From assembly GCA_045863035.1 (NCBI GenBank), contig BTUV01000010.1:8260-72259 (forward strand): 64,000 nt of DNA. Direction: 5' to 3'. The first letter of the stretch is position 1; every line of letters begins with the position of its first letter. The notes under the pieces are model-generated. The model did not search any database and was not told where the DNA came from. It saw only the letters and a program-made list of their open reading frames with translations. Of this stretch, positions 16,399-24,864 are shown in pieces. A program made the position numbers and the translations under genes. Origin of the DNA: H2-BAC3 sp045863035. Lineage in GTDB: Bacteria; Bacteroidota; Ignavibacteria; Ignavibacteriales; Ignavibacteriaceae.

Positions 16399-18579
16399 AT
16401 GAATTCCTGTAAAACAATGATGTTCTTTGTCTTTTTGTTTCTCACCACAACGCTGGTACCGCAGAAAAAGTTTACGGTTGATGAGATATATACCAACCGG
16501 AGCTTTTCCGCTAAATCTGTCTCCGGACTGAAGTGGCATCCCGGCGGTGAAGGTTTCTCCTTTTCAAAATACGATGCTCAGACTAAGGCAATGAATGTTC
16601 ATTATGTAGATATCGCTAAACAGGATACCACGCTTCTTATTCAGGGGGCGGGACTGAAATCCACAGACGGCGAGCAGATTACTCTTTCCAACTATGAGTG
16701 GTCACCCGCCGGAACTCATCTGATGATCACCGGAGTGCTCCCTGCCCGTTCACTTAAAAGCGGCGGCACGTTTTATATATACGACGTGGCAAAGAAAGCC
16801 GTAACCGCTGAGGTTGCCTCCAAAGAGCAGCAGATTAATATGCAGTTCTCACCTGACGGAAAAAAAATTGCCTTCTCGCGCGGGCACAATCTTTTTGTGT
16901 ATGACCTCCCATCAGGCACCGAACAGCAGCTCACCTTTGACGGCTCTGATGTGGTGCTAAACGGTGTGTTCGACTGGGTCTATGAAGAGGAGTTCAGCAT
17001 CATTCAGGCATACGCATGGTCGCATGATTCACGCTATCTTGGCTACTGGCGGCTTGATCAGACTAACGTGCCGGAAATAAAAATCCAGAAGTGGGATTCC
17101 CTCTATCTGAATTCCATTGATATGCGCTACCCAAAAGCAGGCGACCGTAACTCACAGGTGAAAATCGGCATCTATGACCTGAAATCAAACAAGAATGTTT
17201 TTGCCGATCTCGGAACCGAAGAAGATATATACGTTGCCCGCATGAAATTCAATCCGGCAAGCGGCGAGCTCTGGCTGCAGCGCCTTAACCGGCTTCAGAA
17301 CCGGCTGGATATACTTGCGGCACACCCGGGCTCAGGTAAGACCCGCGTGATATATACCGAAACAGACGATGCATGGGTTGATGTGCATGATAATCTCTTT
17401 TTCCCCGCCATAAGCGAAAAAGGATTTCTCTGGACCTCAGAAAAAGACGGTTTTAACCATATATATCATTTCTCCGATCAGGGGAAACAAATAACCCGGC
17501 TTACCTCAGGTAAGTGGGAAGTAGCTGATATCCTCGGTTATGATGAAACAACCAACATGGTTTACTTTACATCAAAAGAGCGGGGGGCAATGTATTCAGA
17601 TCTCTATATGGTCCGGGTTGACGGTTCTGAAAAGAAGCGGCTGACCAATGAAGCGGGTACGCATGATATTTCACTCTCCCCCACTTGTGCTTATTATGTT
17701 GATCGTTATTCAAACGCAAATACGCTCACGAATACCTATCTTTATTCCCGCGAAGGAAAAAAGATTAAAACACTTGCCGAGTCTGATATGTCTGTCTTTA
17801 GCGACTATAATCTTGCAAAGCTGGAGTTCATCACCTTTAACACTTCGGACGGGCAGGATTTGAATGCTTATATCATAAAACCGGCTGATTTTGATGCCGC
17901 TAAGAAATATCCCGTCCTTATTTTTACCTACGGCGGACCTGGCTCACAGGTGGTTAACGACCGCTGGGGGGGAGCAAACTTCCTCTGGCATCAGATGCTC
18001 GCGCAGAAAGGTTATATCATTTTTGCAGTTGACAACCGCGGAACCGGGGGGCGCGGCAGAGTGTTTAAAAAACAGGTGTATAAGGACCTCGGTAATTTTG
18101 AAGTTCGGGATCAGGTTGAGGCAGCTAAATATCTCGGCGCTCAGCAGTGGGTTGACGCCCAGCGCATCGGCATCTGGGGATGGAGCTACGGCGGTTACAA
18201 CTCAGCTCTAACCCTGATGAAAGGGGCTGATTATTTTAAGGCAGCAATTTCAGTTGCACCGGTCACCCACTGGAAGTTTTATGATACGATTTATACCGAA
18301 CGCTATATGCAGACTCCGCAGCTCAACCCGGAAGGATATGAAAACAGCGCGGTACTTGCTCATACCGATAAACTCAAAGGAAAGCTCCTGCTGGTTCACG
18401 GCACGGGAGATGATAACGTTCATTTCCAGAATGCGGTAAAGCTGGCAGAAAAACTAATTGCTGAGGACAAACCTTTTGAGACCATGTATTATCCGGAAAA
18501 AGACCATGGAATATATGGCGGAAAAACCCGGCAGCATCTCTTTAAGATGATGACTGATTTTATTGTGGAAAACTTATAA
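16399..18579 (+). CDS. Dipeptidyl peptidase IV-like S9B serine peptidase
   Basis: This exported prolyl-type exopeptidase removes X-Pro or X-Ala dipeptides from peptide N-termini. A signal peptide occupies the first ~22 residues. Residues ~40-480 form the beta-propeller with the substrate N-terminus clamp DWVYEEEF (Glu196-198). The C-terminal alpha/beta-hydrolase domain has the nucleophile Ser596 in GWSYGGY, Asp671 in GTGDDNVH and His703 in KDHGIYGG, so the triad is complete. The 726-residue length matches DPP IV of Bacteroidota. An AAGGAGAAGTA ribosome site precedes the ATG. Such enzymes support growth on peptides. Confidence 0.95.
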   Translation: MNSCKTMMFFVFLFLTTTLVPQKKFTVDEIYTNRSFSAKSVSGLKWHPGGEGFSFSKYDAQTKAMNVHYVDIAKQDTTLLIQGAGLKSTDGEQITLSNYEWSPAGTHLMITGVLPARSLKSGGTFYIYDVAKKAVTAEVASKEQQINMQFSPDGKKIAFSRGHNLFVYDLPSGTEQQLTFDGSDVVLNGVFDWVYEEEFSIIQAYAWSHDSRYLGYWRLDQTNVPEIKIQKWDSLYLNSIDMRYPKAGDRNSQVKIGIYDLKSNKNVFADLGTEEDIYVARMKFNPASGELWLQRLNRLQNRLDILAAHPGSGKTRVIYTETDDAWVDVHDNLFFPAISEKGFLWTSEKDGFNHIYHFSDQGKQITRLTSGKWEVADILGYDETTNMVYFTSKERGAMYSDLYMVRVDGSEKKRLTNEAGTHDISLSPTCAYYVDRYSNANTLTNTYLYSREGKKIKTLAESDMSVFSDYNLAKLEFITFNTSDGQDLNAYIIKPADFDAAKKYPVLIFTYGGPGSQVVNDRWGGANFLWHQMLAQKGYIIFAVDNRGTGGRGRVFKKQVYKDLGNFEVRDQVEAAKYLGAQQWVDAQRIGIWGWSYGGYNSALTLMKGADYFKAAISVAPVTHWKFYDTIYTERYMQTPQLNPEGYENSAVLAHTDKLKGKLLLVHGTGDDNVHFQNAVKLAEKLIAEDKPFETMYYPEKDHGIYGGKTRQHLFKMMTDFIVENL

Positions 18580-18588
18580 CAGGAAGAA

Positions 18589-18909
18589 ATGCGGCAGGCA
18601 ATTAAAAAAAGGAAAGTCGCTGAGCAGCAATGGCTCAGAGCTACCTATTTTATACTCGGAGTAGTATGTACAATAACGGGCATCATCGGTTTTATAGTGC
18701 CTCTGATGCCCGGGACAATATTTTTGATTATGGCTGCATATTTCTTTGCCAGAAGCTCAGAGAGATTTCTGGATTATATACTGACCAACAAACTGTTTGG
18801 TCACCACATTCAAAACTTCGTTGACGGCGGAAAGATGCCGTTAAGAGCAAAGATCGTAACCGCCGGACTCATTTTTATTTCAGTCCTCACGGGAATCCTG
18901 CTTTTTTAA
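18589..18909 (+). CDS. DUF454 (YbaN-like) inner-membrane protein
   Basis: This 106-residue protein has the DUF454 pattern. A first helix starts at YFILGVVCTITGIIGFIVPLMPGTIFLIMAAYFFARSSERF (split here only for description), with the conserved PLMPGT turn. A short cytoplasmic loop (LTNKLFGHHIQNF) and a last helix near the C-terminus follow. The role of the family is unknown. It starts 9 nt after the peptidase stop with AGGAAGAA as ribosome site, so it is probably cotranscribed. It converges with the small VapB-like gene, the two stops being 7 nt apart. Confidence 0.88.
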   Translation: MRQAIKKRKVAEQQWLRATYFILGVVCTITGIIGFIVPLMPGTIFLIMAAYFFARSSERFLDYILTNKLFGHHIQNFVDGGKMPLRAKIVTAGLIFISVLTGILLF

Positions 18910-18916
18910 AGAAGGA

Positions 18917-19075
18917 TTATTTCTTCTTTGCCTTCTTAGCCGGCTTTGCTTTTGGGGCCTTTGCACCGGCAACCAGTGCAAGACCTGCATGCACTACCGC
19001 TTTCTTGGTGCCTAAGCCGGAAGCTTTCAGTGCTTTTGCCATCAGCTTATCGTCAATATCAATGAGTGTTTTCAT
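18917..19075 (-). CDS. Small VapB-like protein with a Lys/Ala/Pro-rich basic tail
   Basis: This 52-residue protein starts at an ATG with an AAGGAG ribosome site. Residues 1-34 (MKTLIDIDDKLMAKALKASG, then LGTKKAVVHAGLAL) match the ribbon-helix-helix N-terminus of VapB-type antitoxins and closely resemble the VapB at 63182 in this window. Residues ~38-52 are almost only Lys, Ala and Pro, like histone-type DNA-binding tails. In VapB this position normally carries the toxin-binding region. No toxin gene is adjacent, since both neighbours are unrelated. I infer a DNA-binding protein, perhaps a domesticated antitoxin. Confidence 0.8.
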   Translation of the reverse strand: MKTLIDIDDKLMAKALKASGLGTKKAVVHAGLALVAGAKAPKAKPAKKAKKK

Positions 19076-19399
19076 ACCGGATCTCCTTAATTGTTGTTAA
19101 ATAATAGATTTTTGGTAACCACGGAGTTAAAATAATAAAAAAGTCAATACAAAAAACAAGAAAAATCTTATAAGGGGGTTCTCCTATATATCCGGCGGAC
19201 GAGGGTATATAAGGCAAGAATTTTATGGCAGCGGGGATATACACCAATCAGGACTAATAAAATAAGGGGTTTAAACGTTTCTTGATTTCCTAACCGCCAG
19301 ATCTTCCTGTGATTCCCATATATCCGTATGACTTTGGTCACAAAAATACTTCCCCGGTATCAGGGTTTTTATAACGGAATTGGTATTAGTGGATCAAAA
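19076..19399. other. Intergenic stretch without a supported gene
   Basis: Between the small VapB-like gene and the end of the Rrf2 gene I see no credible frame, RNA or repeat. It presumably contains the promoter of the leftward small gene, since its ribosome site abuts this region. Confidence 0.5.
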
Positions 19400-19888
19400 T
19401 CAGGCAGGGGTCTTCTGCCGGTCGAAGGGTTGTTCGTCTTCCAGAAGTGCACTTACAAAGCTGGCGGTTTCTTCCTCTTTACCAAGCATATCAGAAAGTG
19501 TTGTTTTAGACAGGATTGAGTCAACCGCAGTCTGAACGGCACGCCAGAGTGAGCGGATTGAACAGTCGATAGTATGGGTACAGATAGACTCATTACCTGT
19601 AAAATCGGCGCAGAAGGATGATTCAAAAAACTTACCTCCGAGCACGGAAAGAACATCCCCAACGTTAATTTCTTCGGGCGGACGGGTAAGGCGGTATCCA
19701 CCAGAGGAGCCCCGTGAACTTTCAATAAAGCCGCCAAGCCGGAGGATTCTGAGCAGCTTGCCCGTGTTCGCCTGTGACAGACGCTCGGCAGTGCTTATCT
19801 CCGGAATAGTCATGCCGTCTTCTGACTTGTTCTTCGCGATGCGCAGAAGGCAGCGTAATCCGTATTCTTCTTGTGAGCTAAATTTCAT
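19400..19888 (-). CDS. Rrf2-family transcriptional regulator, probably Fe-S sensing
   Basis: The 162-residue protein has the Rrf2 winged-helix N-terminus (MKFSSQEEYGLRCLLRIA, then STAERLSQANTGKLLRILRLGGFIES) and a sensor region with three Cys in the pattern C-x8-C-x5-C (FCADF, SICTH, TIDCSI; about residues 93-110). Three Cys in this place ligate a [2Fe-2S] cluster in IscR-like members. It lies downstream of the suf genes and the bacilliredoxin on the same strand. That position suggests control of Fe-S assembly, though no operator was recognised. The C-terminal tail is polar. Confidence 0.9.
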   Translation of the reverse strand: MKFSSQEEYGLRCLLRIAKNKSEDGMTIPEISTAERLSQANTGKLLRILRLGGFIESSRGSSGGYRLTRPPEEINVGDVLSVLGGKFFESSFCADFTGNESICTHTIDCSIRSLWRAVQTAVDSILSKTTLSDMLGKEEETASFVSALLEDEQPFDRQKTPA

Positions 19889-20064
19889 TGTTTATATATG
19901 TTACCTGAATATTTCATTTGTGTTAATCTGGTAATCTGCGGGAAAACTGTTTCCCGCAGATTTTCACTGAATCCGATTTTTGTAGTCAGCAGTTTTTCAT
20001 CATACCTGCCTGCCGCACACACATTGTTCATTCTTCTCCCCATTACTAATCTACTAACTACTAA

Positions 20065-20595
20065 TTAACCTTTGTACATCGGAATTTTTGATCCGCACAT
20101 TTTAGCATGATGTACGGCGGCATAATGTTCCGGACTAACCGATGGTCCTTTACCTGTGCAATGCTGATCAAATGCATCAGTCAGTTTCCGGGCAATCTGC
20201 TGGAAAGTATATCCTTCGATTTCATAACGGGGCATAAAATAAACCGGTGCGCCATTCTTAAAAATAGCCAGACTAGGGGATGAAGGAGGTGCGGAAATAT
20301 AGCTTCTGACCAAATCTACTGCATCTCTGTCCTGCCCGGCAAATACGGTAGTCAGGCGGTCAGGGATAGTGGCATGCTGAAGCGCAAGAGACAATCCCGG
20401 TCTTGCACCGCCGGCAGCACAGCCACAGACTGAATTAATAAAAACCAATACGGTTTTATCATCATTCGCTTTAACTACTTTTTCAACTTCCTCAGGGGTA
20501 CGAAGCTCCTGAATCCCGACACCGGTGAGCTCATCACGCATCGGCTGTACTGATTCTTCATCATACATCGGAGGTCTTTTCATAACGTTAAGCAT
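20065..20595 (-). CDS. BrxA/BrxB-family bacilliredoxin
   Basis: Bacilliredoxins remove bacillithiol from oxidised protein thiols. The 176-residue product carries the diagnostic Cys-Gly-Cys site in INSVCGCAAGGARPGL near residues 53-68. It has the usual N-terminal MYDEESVQPMRDELTGVG and a C-terminal Cys-bearing KMCGSKIPMYKG. The ATG at 20595 has an AAGGAAT ribosome site; an in-frame ATG four codons later is possible. It lies between the suf operon and the Rrf2 regulator. Low-molecular-weight thiols interact with Fe-S assembly, so the linkage makes sense. A bacillithiol-using cell is inferred. Confidence 0.92.
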   Translation of the reverse strand: MLNVMKRPPMYDEESVQPMRDELTGVGIQELRTPEEVEKVVKANDDKTVLVFINSVCGCAAGGARPGLSLALQHATIPDRLTTVFAGQDRDAVDLVRSYISAPPSSPSLAIFKNGAPVYFMPRYEIEGYTFQQIARKLTDAFDQHCTGKGPSVSPEHYAAVHHAKMCGSKIPMYKG

Positions 20596-20695
20596 AAGTC
20601 ATTCCTTCTTTTTAGTACCTTAATTCTATATAATATATTGTTTTTTATTACCTGCCCTGCATACAATGCAAAAGGCAGAAAAAATCATTCTTCAC

Positions 20696-21013
20696 TCAGA
20701 GAAAACCAAGTTCAACCATCGCCACTTCACTCATCATATCCTTTGACCAGGGGGGGCTCCAGGTTATTTCAATTTTTACATCTGTTATCTCTTCGATGGT
20801 TCTCAATTTGCTTTCAACTTCTTTAGGAAGTGATTCAGCCACCGGACACATCGGCGAGGTAAGGGTCATAATAACCGTTAGTTTTTTTTCTTCATCAAAC
20901 CGGAGTTGATAAATCAGCCCGAGCTCCCATATATCAACCGGGATTTCAGGATCATAGCAGCTTTTAAGCACTGCAATTACTTTGTCTTTTAGGATTTCTG
21001 TTTCGTCACTCAT
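20696..21013 (-). CDS. sufT: SufT-like MIP18/DUF59-family Fe-S maturation protein
   Basis: The 105-residue protein is a single DUF59 domain. DPEIPVDIWELGLIYQL (about residues 17-33) contains the DPE and LGLIY signatures, and the Thr/Cys region MTLTSPMCPVAESLP (~49-63) contains the conserved Cys. Such proteins help mature or transfer Fe-S clusters. It follows sufU by 2 nt on the same strand and closes the suf operon, which supports the SufT name. Precise substrates are not known. Confidence 0.9.
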   Translation of the reverse strand: MSDETEILKDKVIAVLKSCYDPEIPVDIWELGLIYQLRFDEEKKLTVIMTLTSPMCPVAESLPKEVESKLRTIEEITDVKIEITWSPPWSKDMMSEVAMVELGFL

Positions 21014-21015
21014 TA

Positions 21016-21471
21016 TTATTCAGTTATGACTTTTTCTGATTCGCTTTTTATTGCTGCAATAAGCGTATGCCATGCCAGCGAAGCGCACTTCACTCTCATG
21101 GGAAACTCCTTAACCCCCTCAAGCACGGCAAGTTTACCGAGCTGTTCGCGGTCATGGTCTGTCACTTCACCTCCCATAACAAGCGCGTGAAAGCGGTCAA
21201 AATCTCTCTGCACATCTTCAACTGTTCTGCCTTTTACAAACGCTGTCATCAGTGAAGCAGATGATTTGGAAATAGCGCATCCGTTTCCCTGAAATGATAT
21301 ATCCTGTATAATACCATCCTGAACCATAAGGAAAATTTCAACCTGATCACCACAGAGAGGATTATGACCCTCAGCATGATGAGAATGGTGTTCCATTACC
21401 TTATAATTACGCGGGTCTTTGTAGTGATCAAGAATGACCTGCTGATAAAGTTCCCTGAGTTCGGGATTCAT
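21016..21471 (-). CDS. sufU: SufU, zinc-dependent sulfur acceptor for SufS
   Basis: SufU receives persulfide sulfur from the desulfurase SufS in Bacillus-like SUF systems. The 151-residue protein has the three conserved Cys in PLCGDQVEIF (about residue 40), GNGCAISKSSASLM (~66) and VKCASLAWHTL (~127), plus the Asp in CGDQ that binds zinc. The 18-residue insertion between the Cys motifs that separates SufU from IscU is compatible with the spacing seen. The start codon overlaps the final base of sufS. The presence of SufU rather than SufE fits Gram-positive-like and Bacteroidota SUF operons. Confidence 0.92.
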   Translation of the reverse strand: MNPELRELYQQVILDHYKDPRNYKVMEHHSHHAEGHNPLCGDQVEIFLMVQDGIIQDISFQGNGCAISKSSASLMTAFVKGRTVEDVQRDFDRFHALVMGGEVTDHDREQLGKLAVLEGVKEFPMRVKCASLAWHTLIAAIKSESEKVITE

Positions 21472-22742
21472 TATTTAAATACCTCAAATACCTTTTGAAG
21501 AGAAAGAGCAAAGTAATCAATCTCCTCTTTTGTGTTATAAAAACTGATAGAAACGCGCGCAGTAGCCGGAACTCCAAGCCGCTTCATCACCGGCTGTGCA
21601 CAATGATGCCCGGTGCGTATTGCCACTCCCTCAAGGTCAAGTATAGTACCGGTATCATGAGGATGAATGCCGTTAAGCTGAAATGAATAAACACTGCTTC
21701 TCACCTTTGGCTCACCAATCAGCTTTACGCCGGAGATATGTTTCAGAACAGTCCCCGTATATACTAGTAGTTCATTTTCATATTGCTGAATTGCATCAAA
21801 ACCAACTTTCTGTATATAATCTAAAGCCGGACCAAGACCGATCACGCCCTCGATATTCGGCGTTCCGGCTTCAAATTTATAGGGTAGTTCATTATAGGTG
21901 GTCTTTTCAAAGGAAACCGATGCAATCATATCCCCGCCCCCCTGATAAGGCGGCATTGCTTCAAGCAGTTCTTTTCTGCCATAAAGCACACCAACCCCGG
22001 TCGGAGCATATAACTTATGAGCTGAAAAGACAAAAAAGTCACATCCAAGCGCGCGAACATCAACCGGCTGATGCTGCACAGACTGAGCACCGTCTAACAA
22101 TACCGGTATTCCCATAGCTTTTGCGGCTTTGATAATTTCCTCGACCGGGTTAACCGTGCCGAGTGCGTTTGAAACATGCACCACTGAGATAAACTTTGTG
22201 CGGTCAGATAACAATGAATGGAAATGATCCATATCAAGATCGCCGCGGTCATCCATTCTTATAACTTTCAGAACGGCTTTTTTTTCTTCACAAAGCATCT
22301 GCCAGGGAACTATGTTCGAGTGATGTTCAAGATACGAGATGATTATCTCATCCCCTTTCTGTATATACTTTCTGCCGTAAGAGTTGGCAACCAGATTAAT
22401 TGCCTCTGTGGTTCCTCTGGTGAATATAATTTCTTTCGAGGAGGAAGCATTAAGATATTTTGCAACCTGATCACGAACTCCTTCATACTCAATAGTTGCT
22501 TTCTGGCTTAAATAATGCACACCACGATGTATATTGGCATTTGTAGCAGAATAATACTCTGCAACTTTATCAATTACACACTTTGGCTTCTGGGTAGAAG
22601 CAGCGTTATCCAGATAAACAAGGGGTTTACCGTGCACTTCAGTCTGAAGGATAGGAAAATCTTTTCTGATTTCATCTACATTAAACGCAGAAGATGAAAC
22701 TTCTCTGCGTGTAACTGAACCGGCTGCTTTTTCGAAGGACAT
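21471..22742 (-). CDS. sufS: SufS cysteine desulfurase
   Basis: SufS is the PLP enzyme that takes sulfur from L-cysteine for Fe-S assembly. The 423-residue protein has the class V signature: YLDNAASTQKP near the start (residue ~43), the PLP Lys in FSAHKLYAPTGVG (~239), and the active-site Cys in RTGHHCAQPVMKR (~378). Its first ~20 residues are an extra polar stretch before the common FNVDEIRKDFPIL start. The gene begins 2 nt after sufD and overlaps sufU by one base. Confidence 0.96.
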   Translation of the reverse strand: MSFEKAAGSVTRREVSSSAFNVDEIRKDFPILQTEVHGKPLVYLDNAASTQKPKCVIDKVAEYYSATNANIHRGVHYLSQKATIEYEGVRDQVAKYLNASSSKEIIFTRGTTEAINLVANSYGRKYIQKGDEIIISYLEHHSNIVPWQMLCEEKKAVLKVIRMDDRGDLDMDHFHSLLSDRTKFISVVHVSNALGTVNPVEEIIKAAKAMGIPVLLDGAQSVQHQPVDVRALGCDFFVFSAHKLYAPTGVGVLYGRKELLEAMPPYQGGGDMIASVSFEKTTYNELPYKFEAGTPNIEGVIGLGPALDYIQKVGFDAIQQYENELLVYTGTVLKHISGVKLIGEPKVRSSVYSFQLNGIHPHDTGTILDLEGVAIRTGHHCAQPVMKRLGVPATARVSISFYNTKEEIDYFALSLQKVFEVFK

Positions 22743-22744
22743 AT

Positions 22745-24052
22745 TTATGCTAACCTTGCTGAAATTTTAGCTTCAAGATAATCGCGCAGATCTTCAAACT
22801 TCATCCGGTTAACCAGATCATCAGCGAATGCATTAATAAGAATTGAACGAGCGAGTTGATCTCCAATGCCCCGTGTCTTCAGGTAAAAAAGCGATTCCTC
22901 ACTAAGCTGACCAACAGTTGCCCCGTGAGTGCACTTCACATCATCCGCAAAAATTTCAAGCTGTGGTTTAGTGTCAATCAGTGCATCTTCACTGAGCAGG
23001 ATAGTTTTGTTTTCCTGAAAAGCGTTCGTTTTCTGAGCATCCTGACGCACCATAACTTTACCATTAAATACACCGCGTGATTTACCGCCGAGAACGCCCT
23101 TATAAAGCTCATGGCTGCGGCAGTGAGGCATTGCATGGTCAATCATCGTGTGATTATCAATAAGCTGTGACCCATCTGCAATAAACAACCCGTTTAGAGT
23201 TGCCTCAGAGTTTTGTCCGGTGAATCGCGTGCTCATATTTGTTCTGCCTATTGCAGATCCGAGTGCTATATTAAGAGATTCATAATTTGAATTACCCTCC
23301 TGGGTTACTTCAACATTATTAATGTAATAGGAATTCAGGTTTTCTTCCTGAACAATGATATGACTGACATAAGCATTCTCAGAAGTATATACCTCAGTAA
23401 CAGCATTAGTCAACGAGGATGTTTCATCAAGCCCGGTGTAAGTTTCAATGAGGTCAAGCTGACTGCCTTTTTCTGCAACAATCAGGTTTCGCGGACTGAC
23501 CAGAAGGTTTTCTGCGTTTTTCTGAACGTAGATAATCCGCACCGGTTTTTCAGCCGTAACATTTTTTTCAACATGAATAAAGAGACCTTCAGCCACAAAA
23601 GAAGTATTCAGCGCGGCAAAAATGTTTCCTTTCAAATCAGCGGTTTTATTATAATACGTTTCAGCCGCGGGATTCTTTTCAGCAAACGCATCTCTTATGG
23701 TGCTAATAGTTACACCCTTGAGTGAAGTAAGGTCACCGGAGAGCTCGTGATTTAGACGTCCGTTAACGAAAACAATATTCAAATACGCATCAATATTGAA
23801 GAAAATTTTCTGCAGTTCAGATATACCGACCGCAGTTACCGGTACCTCAGTGGTAAATCTTTTTCCCGTAATAGGTGTGATGTTGGTGTATTTCCACTCT
23901 TCATCCTTTACGGTGGGAACCCGCAGCGAAAGAAATTCTTCCAGCGAGGCCTTACGCACCTGATGAAACTCTGATTTGCTTTCGCCGTTCATACCGGCTT
24001 CAGCCGTATGAAAACTGCTTTTAAGCAGCTCTTTAAAATCCGTATTTTCCAT
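22745..24052 (-). CDS. sufD: SufD, scaffold subunit of the SufBCD complex
   Basis: SufD pairs with SufB and SufC to form the Fe-S scaffold. The 435-residue protein has the N-terminal helical region and the right-handed beta-helix core, with family motifs DNHTMIDHAMPHCRS (about residue 298) and KCTHGATVGQLSEESLFYL near the C-terminus, which contains the functional Cys-His. The C-terminal tail (DLRDYLEAKISARLA) is helical, as expected. An AAGGA site lies about 13 nt before the ATG. It sits between sufC and sufS. Confidence 0.94.
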   Translation of the reverse strand: MENTDFKELLKSSFHTAEAGMNGESKSEFHQVRKASLEEFLSLRVPTVKDEEWKYTNITPITGKRFTTEVPVTAVGISELQKIFFNIDAYLNIVFVNGRLNHELSGDLTSLKGVTISTIRDAFAEKNPAAETYYNKTADLKGNIFAALNTSFVAEGLFIHVEKNVTAEKPVRIIYVQKNAENLLVSPRNLIVAEKGSQLDLIETYTGLDETSSLTNAVTEVYTSENAYVSHIIVQEENLNSYYINNVEVTQEGNSNYESLNIALGSAIGRTNMSTRFTGQNSEATLNGLFIADGSQLIDNHTMIDHAMPHCRSHELYKGVLGGKSRGVFNGKVMVRQDAQKTNAFQENKTILLSEDALIDTKPQLEIFADDVKCTHGATVGQLSEESLFYLKTRGIGDQLARSILINAFADDLVNRMKFEDLRDYLEAKISARLA

Positions 24053-24070
24053 ATATATCAGTCCGTCCTT

Positions 24071-24835
24071 TTAACCCGTCACGAATTCTTCGATATGATC
24101 TTTCACCCAGTCATATCCTTTATCTTCAAGTTCAAGAGCAAGGTCTTTGCCGCCTGATTTAATAATGCGCCCCTGATAAAGCACGTGCACAAAGTCAGGC
24201 ACAATGTAATTAAGCAGCCGCTGATAATGCGTCACCACAATAAATGAATTCTCGGCTGATTTTAAGGTATTAACACCTGTTGCCACAATGCGGAGCGCGT
24301 CAATATCAAGACCGGAATCTGTTTCATCAAGAATTCCGAGCTTCGGCTCAAGCACTGCCATCTGAAAAATTTCATTGCGTTTCTTTTCTCCGCCTGAAAA
24401 TCCTTCATTTACTGAACGGCTAAGCAAATCCTGCTTCAGTTCAACAAGAGCCATTTTTTTCTTGATGTGAGCCAGGAACTCAACAGCATCAAGAGGGTCT
24501 TCACCGCGATATTTTTTAATTTCATTAAGCGCGTTCTTCAGCAGATTCGTGTTTGACACACCCGGAATTTCAACCGGATACTGGAATGCAAGAAAAACTC
24601 CTTCTCTTGCCCTGTCCTCAGGTGAAAGCTCAAGAAGATTTTTCCCGTTGAAGATCACTTCCCCTTCGGTTACTTCATATTCTTTACGCCCTGCCAGCAC
24701 TGAAGCCAAGGTGCTTTTACCGGAACCGTTAGGACCCATAATAGCGTGCACTTCACCTTTATTAATTTTAAGGTTAATGCCTTTTAATATTTCTTTACCC
24801 TCAATATTTACTCTGAGGTTTTTAATTTCAATCAT
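24071..24835 (-). CDS. sufC: SufC, ATPase subunit of the SufBCD complex
   Basis: SufC is the ABC-type ATPase that drives Fe-S assembly on SufBCD. The 254-residue protein has Walker A GPNGSGKST (about residues 34-42), the signature region GFSGGEKKRNE (~144-154), Walker B with the unusual LGILDETDSGLD (~167-178), and H-loop VVTHYQR. The start was set at ATG 24835 (MIEIKNLRV), where AAGGAAAG gives a well-placed ribosome site; a seven-codon upstream extension is less likely. It lies 29 nt after sufB. Confidence 0.96.
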   Translation of the reverse strand: MIEIKNLRVNIEGKEILKGINLKINKGEVHAIMGPNGSGKSTLASVLAGRKEYEVTEGEVIFNGKNLLELSPEDRAREGVFLAFQYPVEIPGVSNTNLLKNALNEIKKYRGEDPLDAVEFLAHIKKKMALVELKQDLLSRSVNEGFSGGEKKRNEIFQMAVLEPKLGILDETDSGLDIDALRIVATGVNTLKSAENSFIVVTHYQRLLNYIVPDFVHVLYQGRIIKSGGKDLALELEDKGYDWVKDHIEEFVTG

Positions 24836-24864
24836 GTCTCTTTCCTTAATTTTCAAAATAACTG

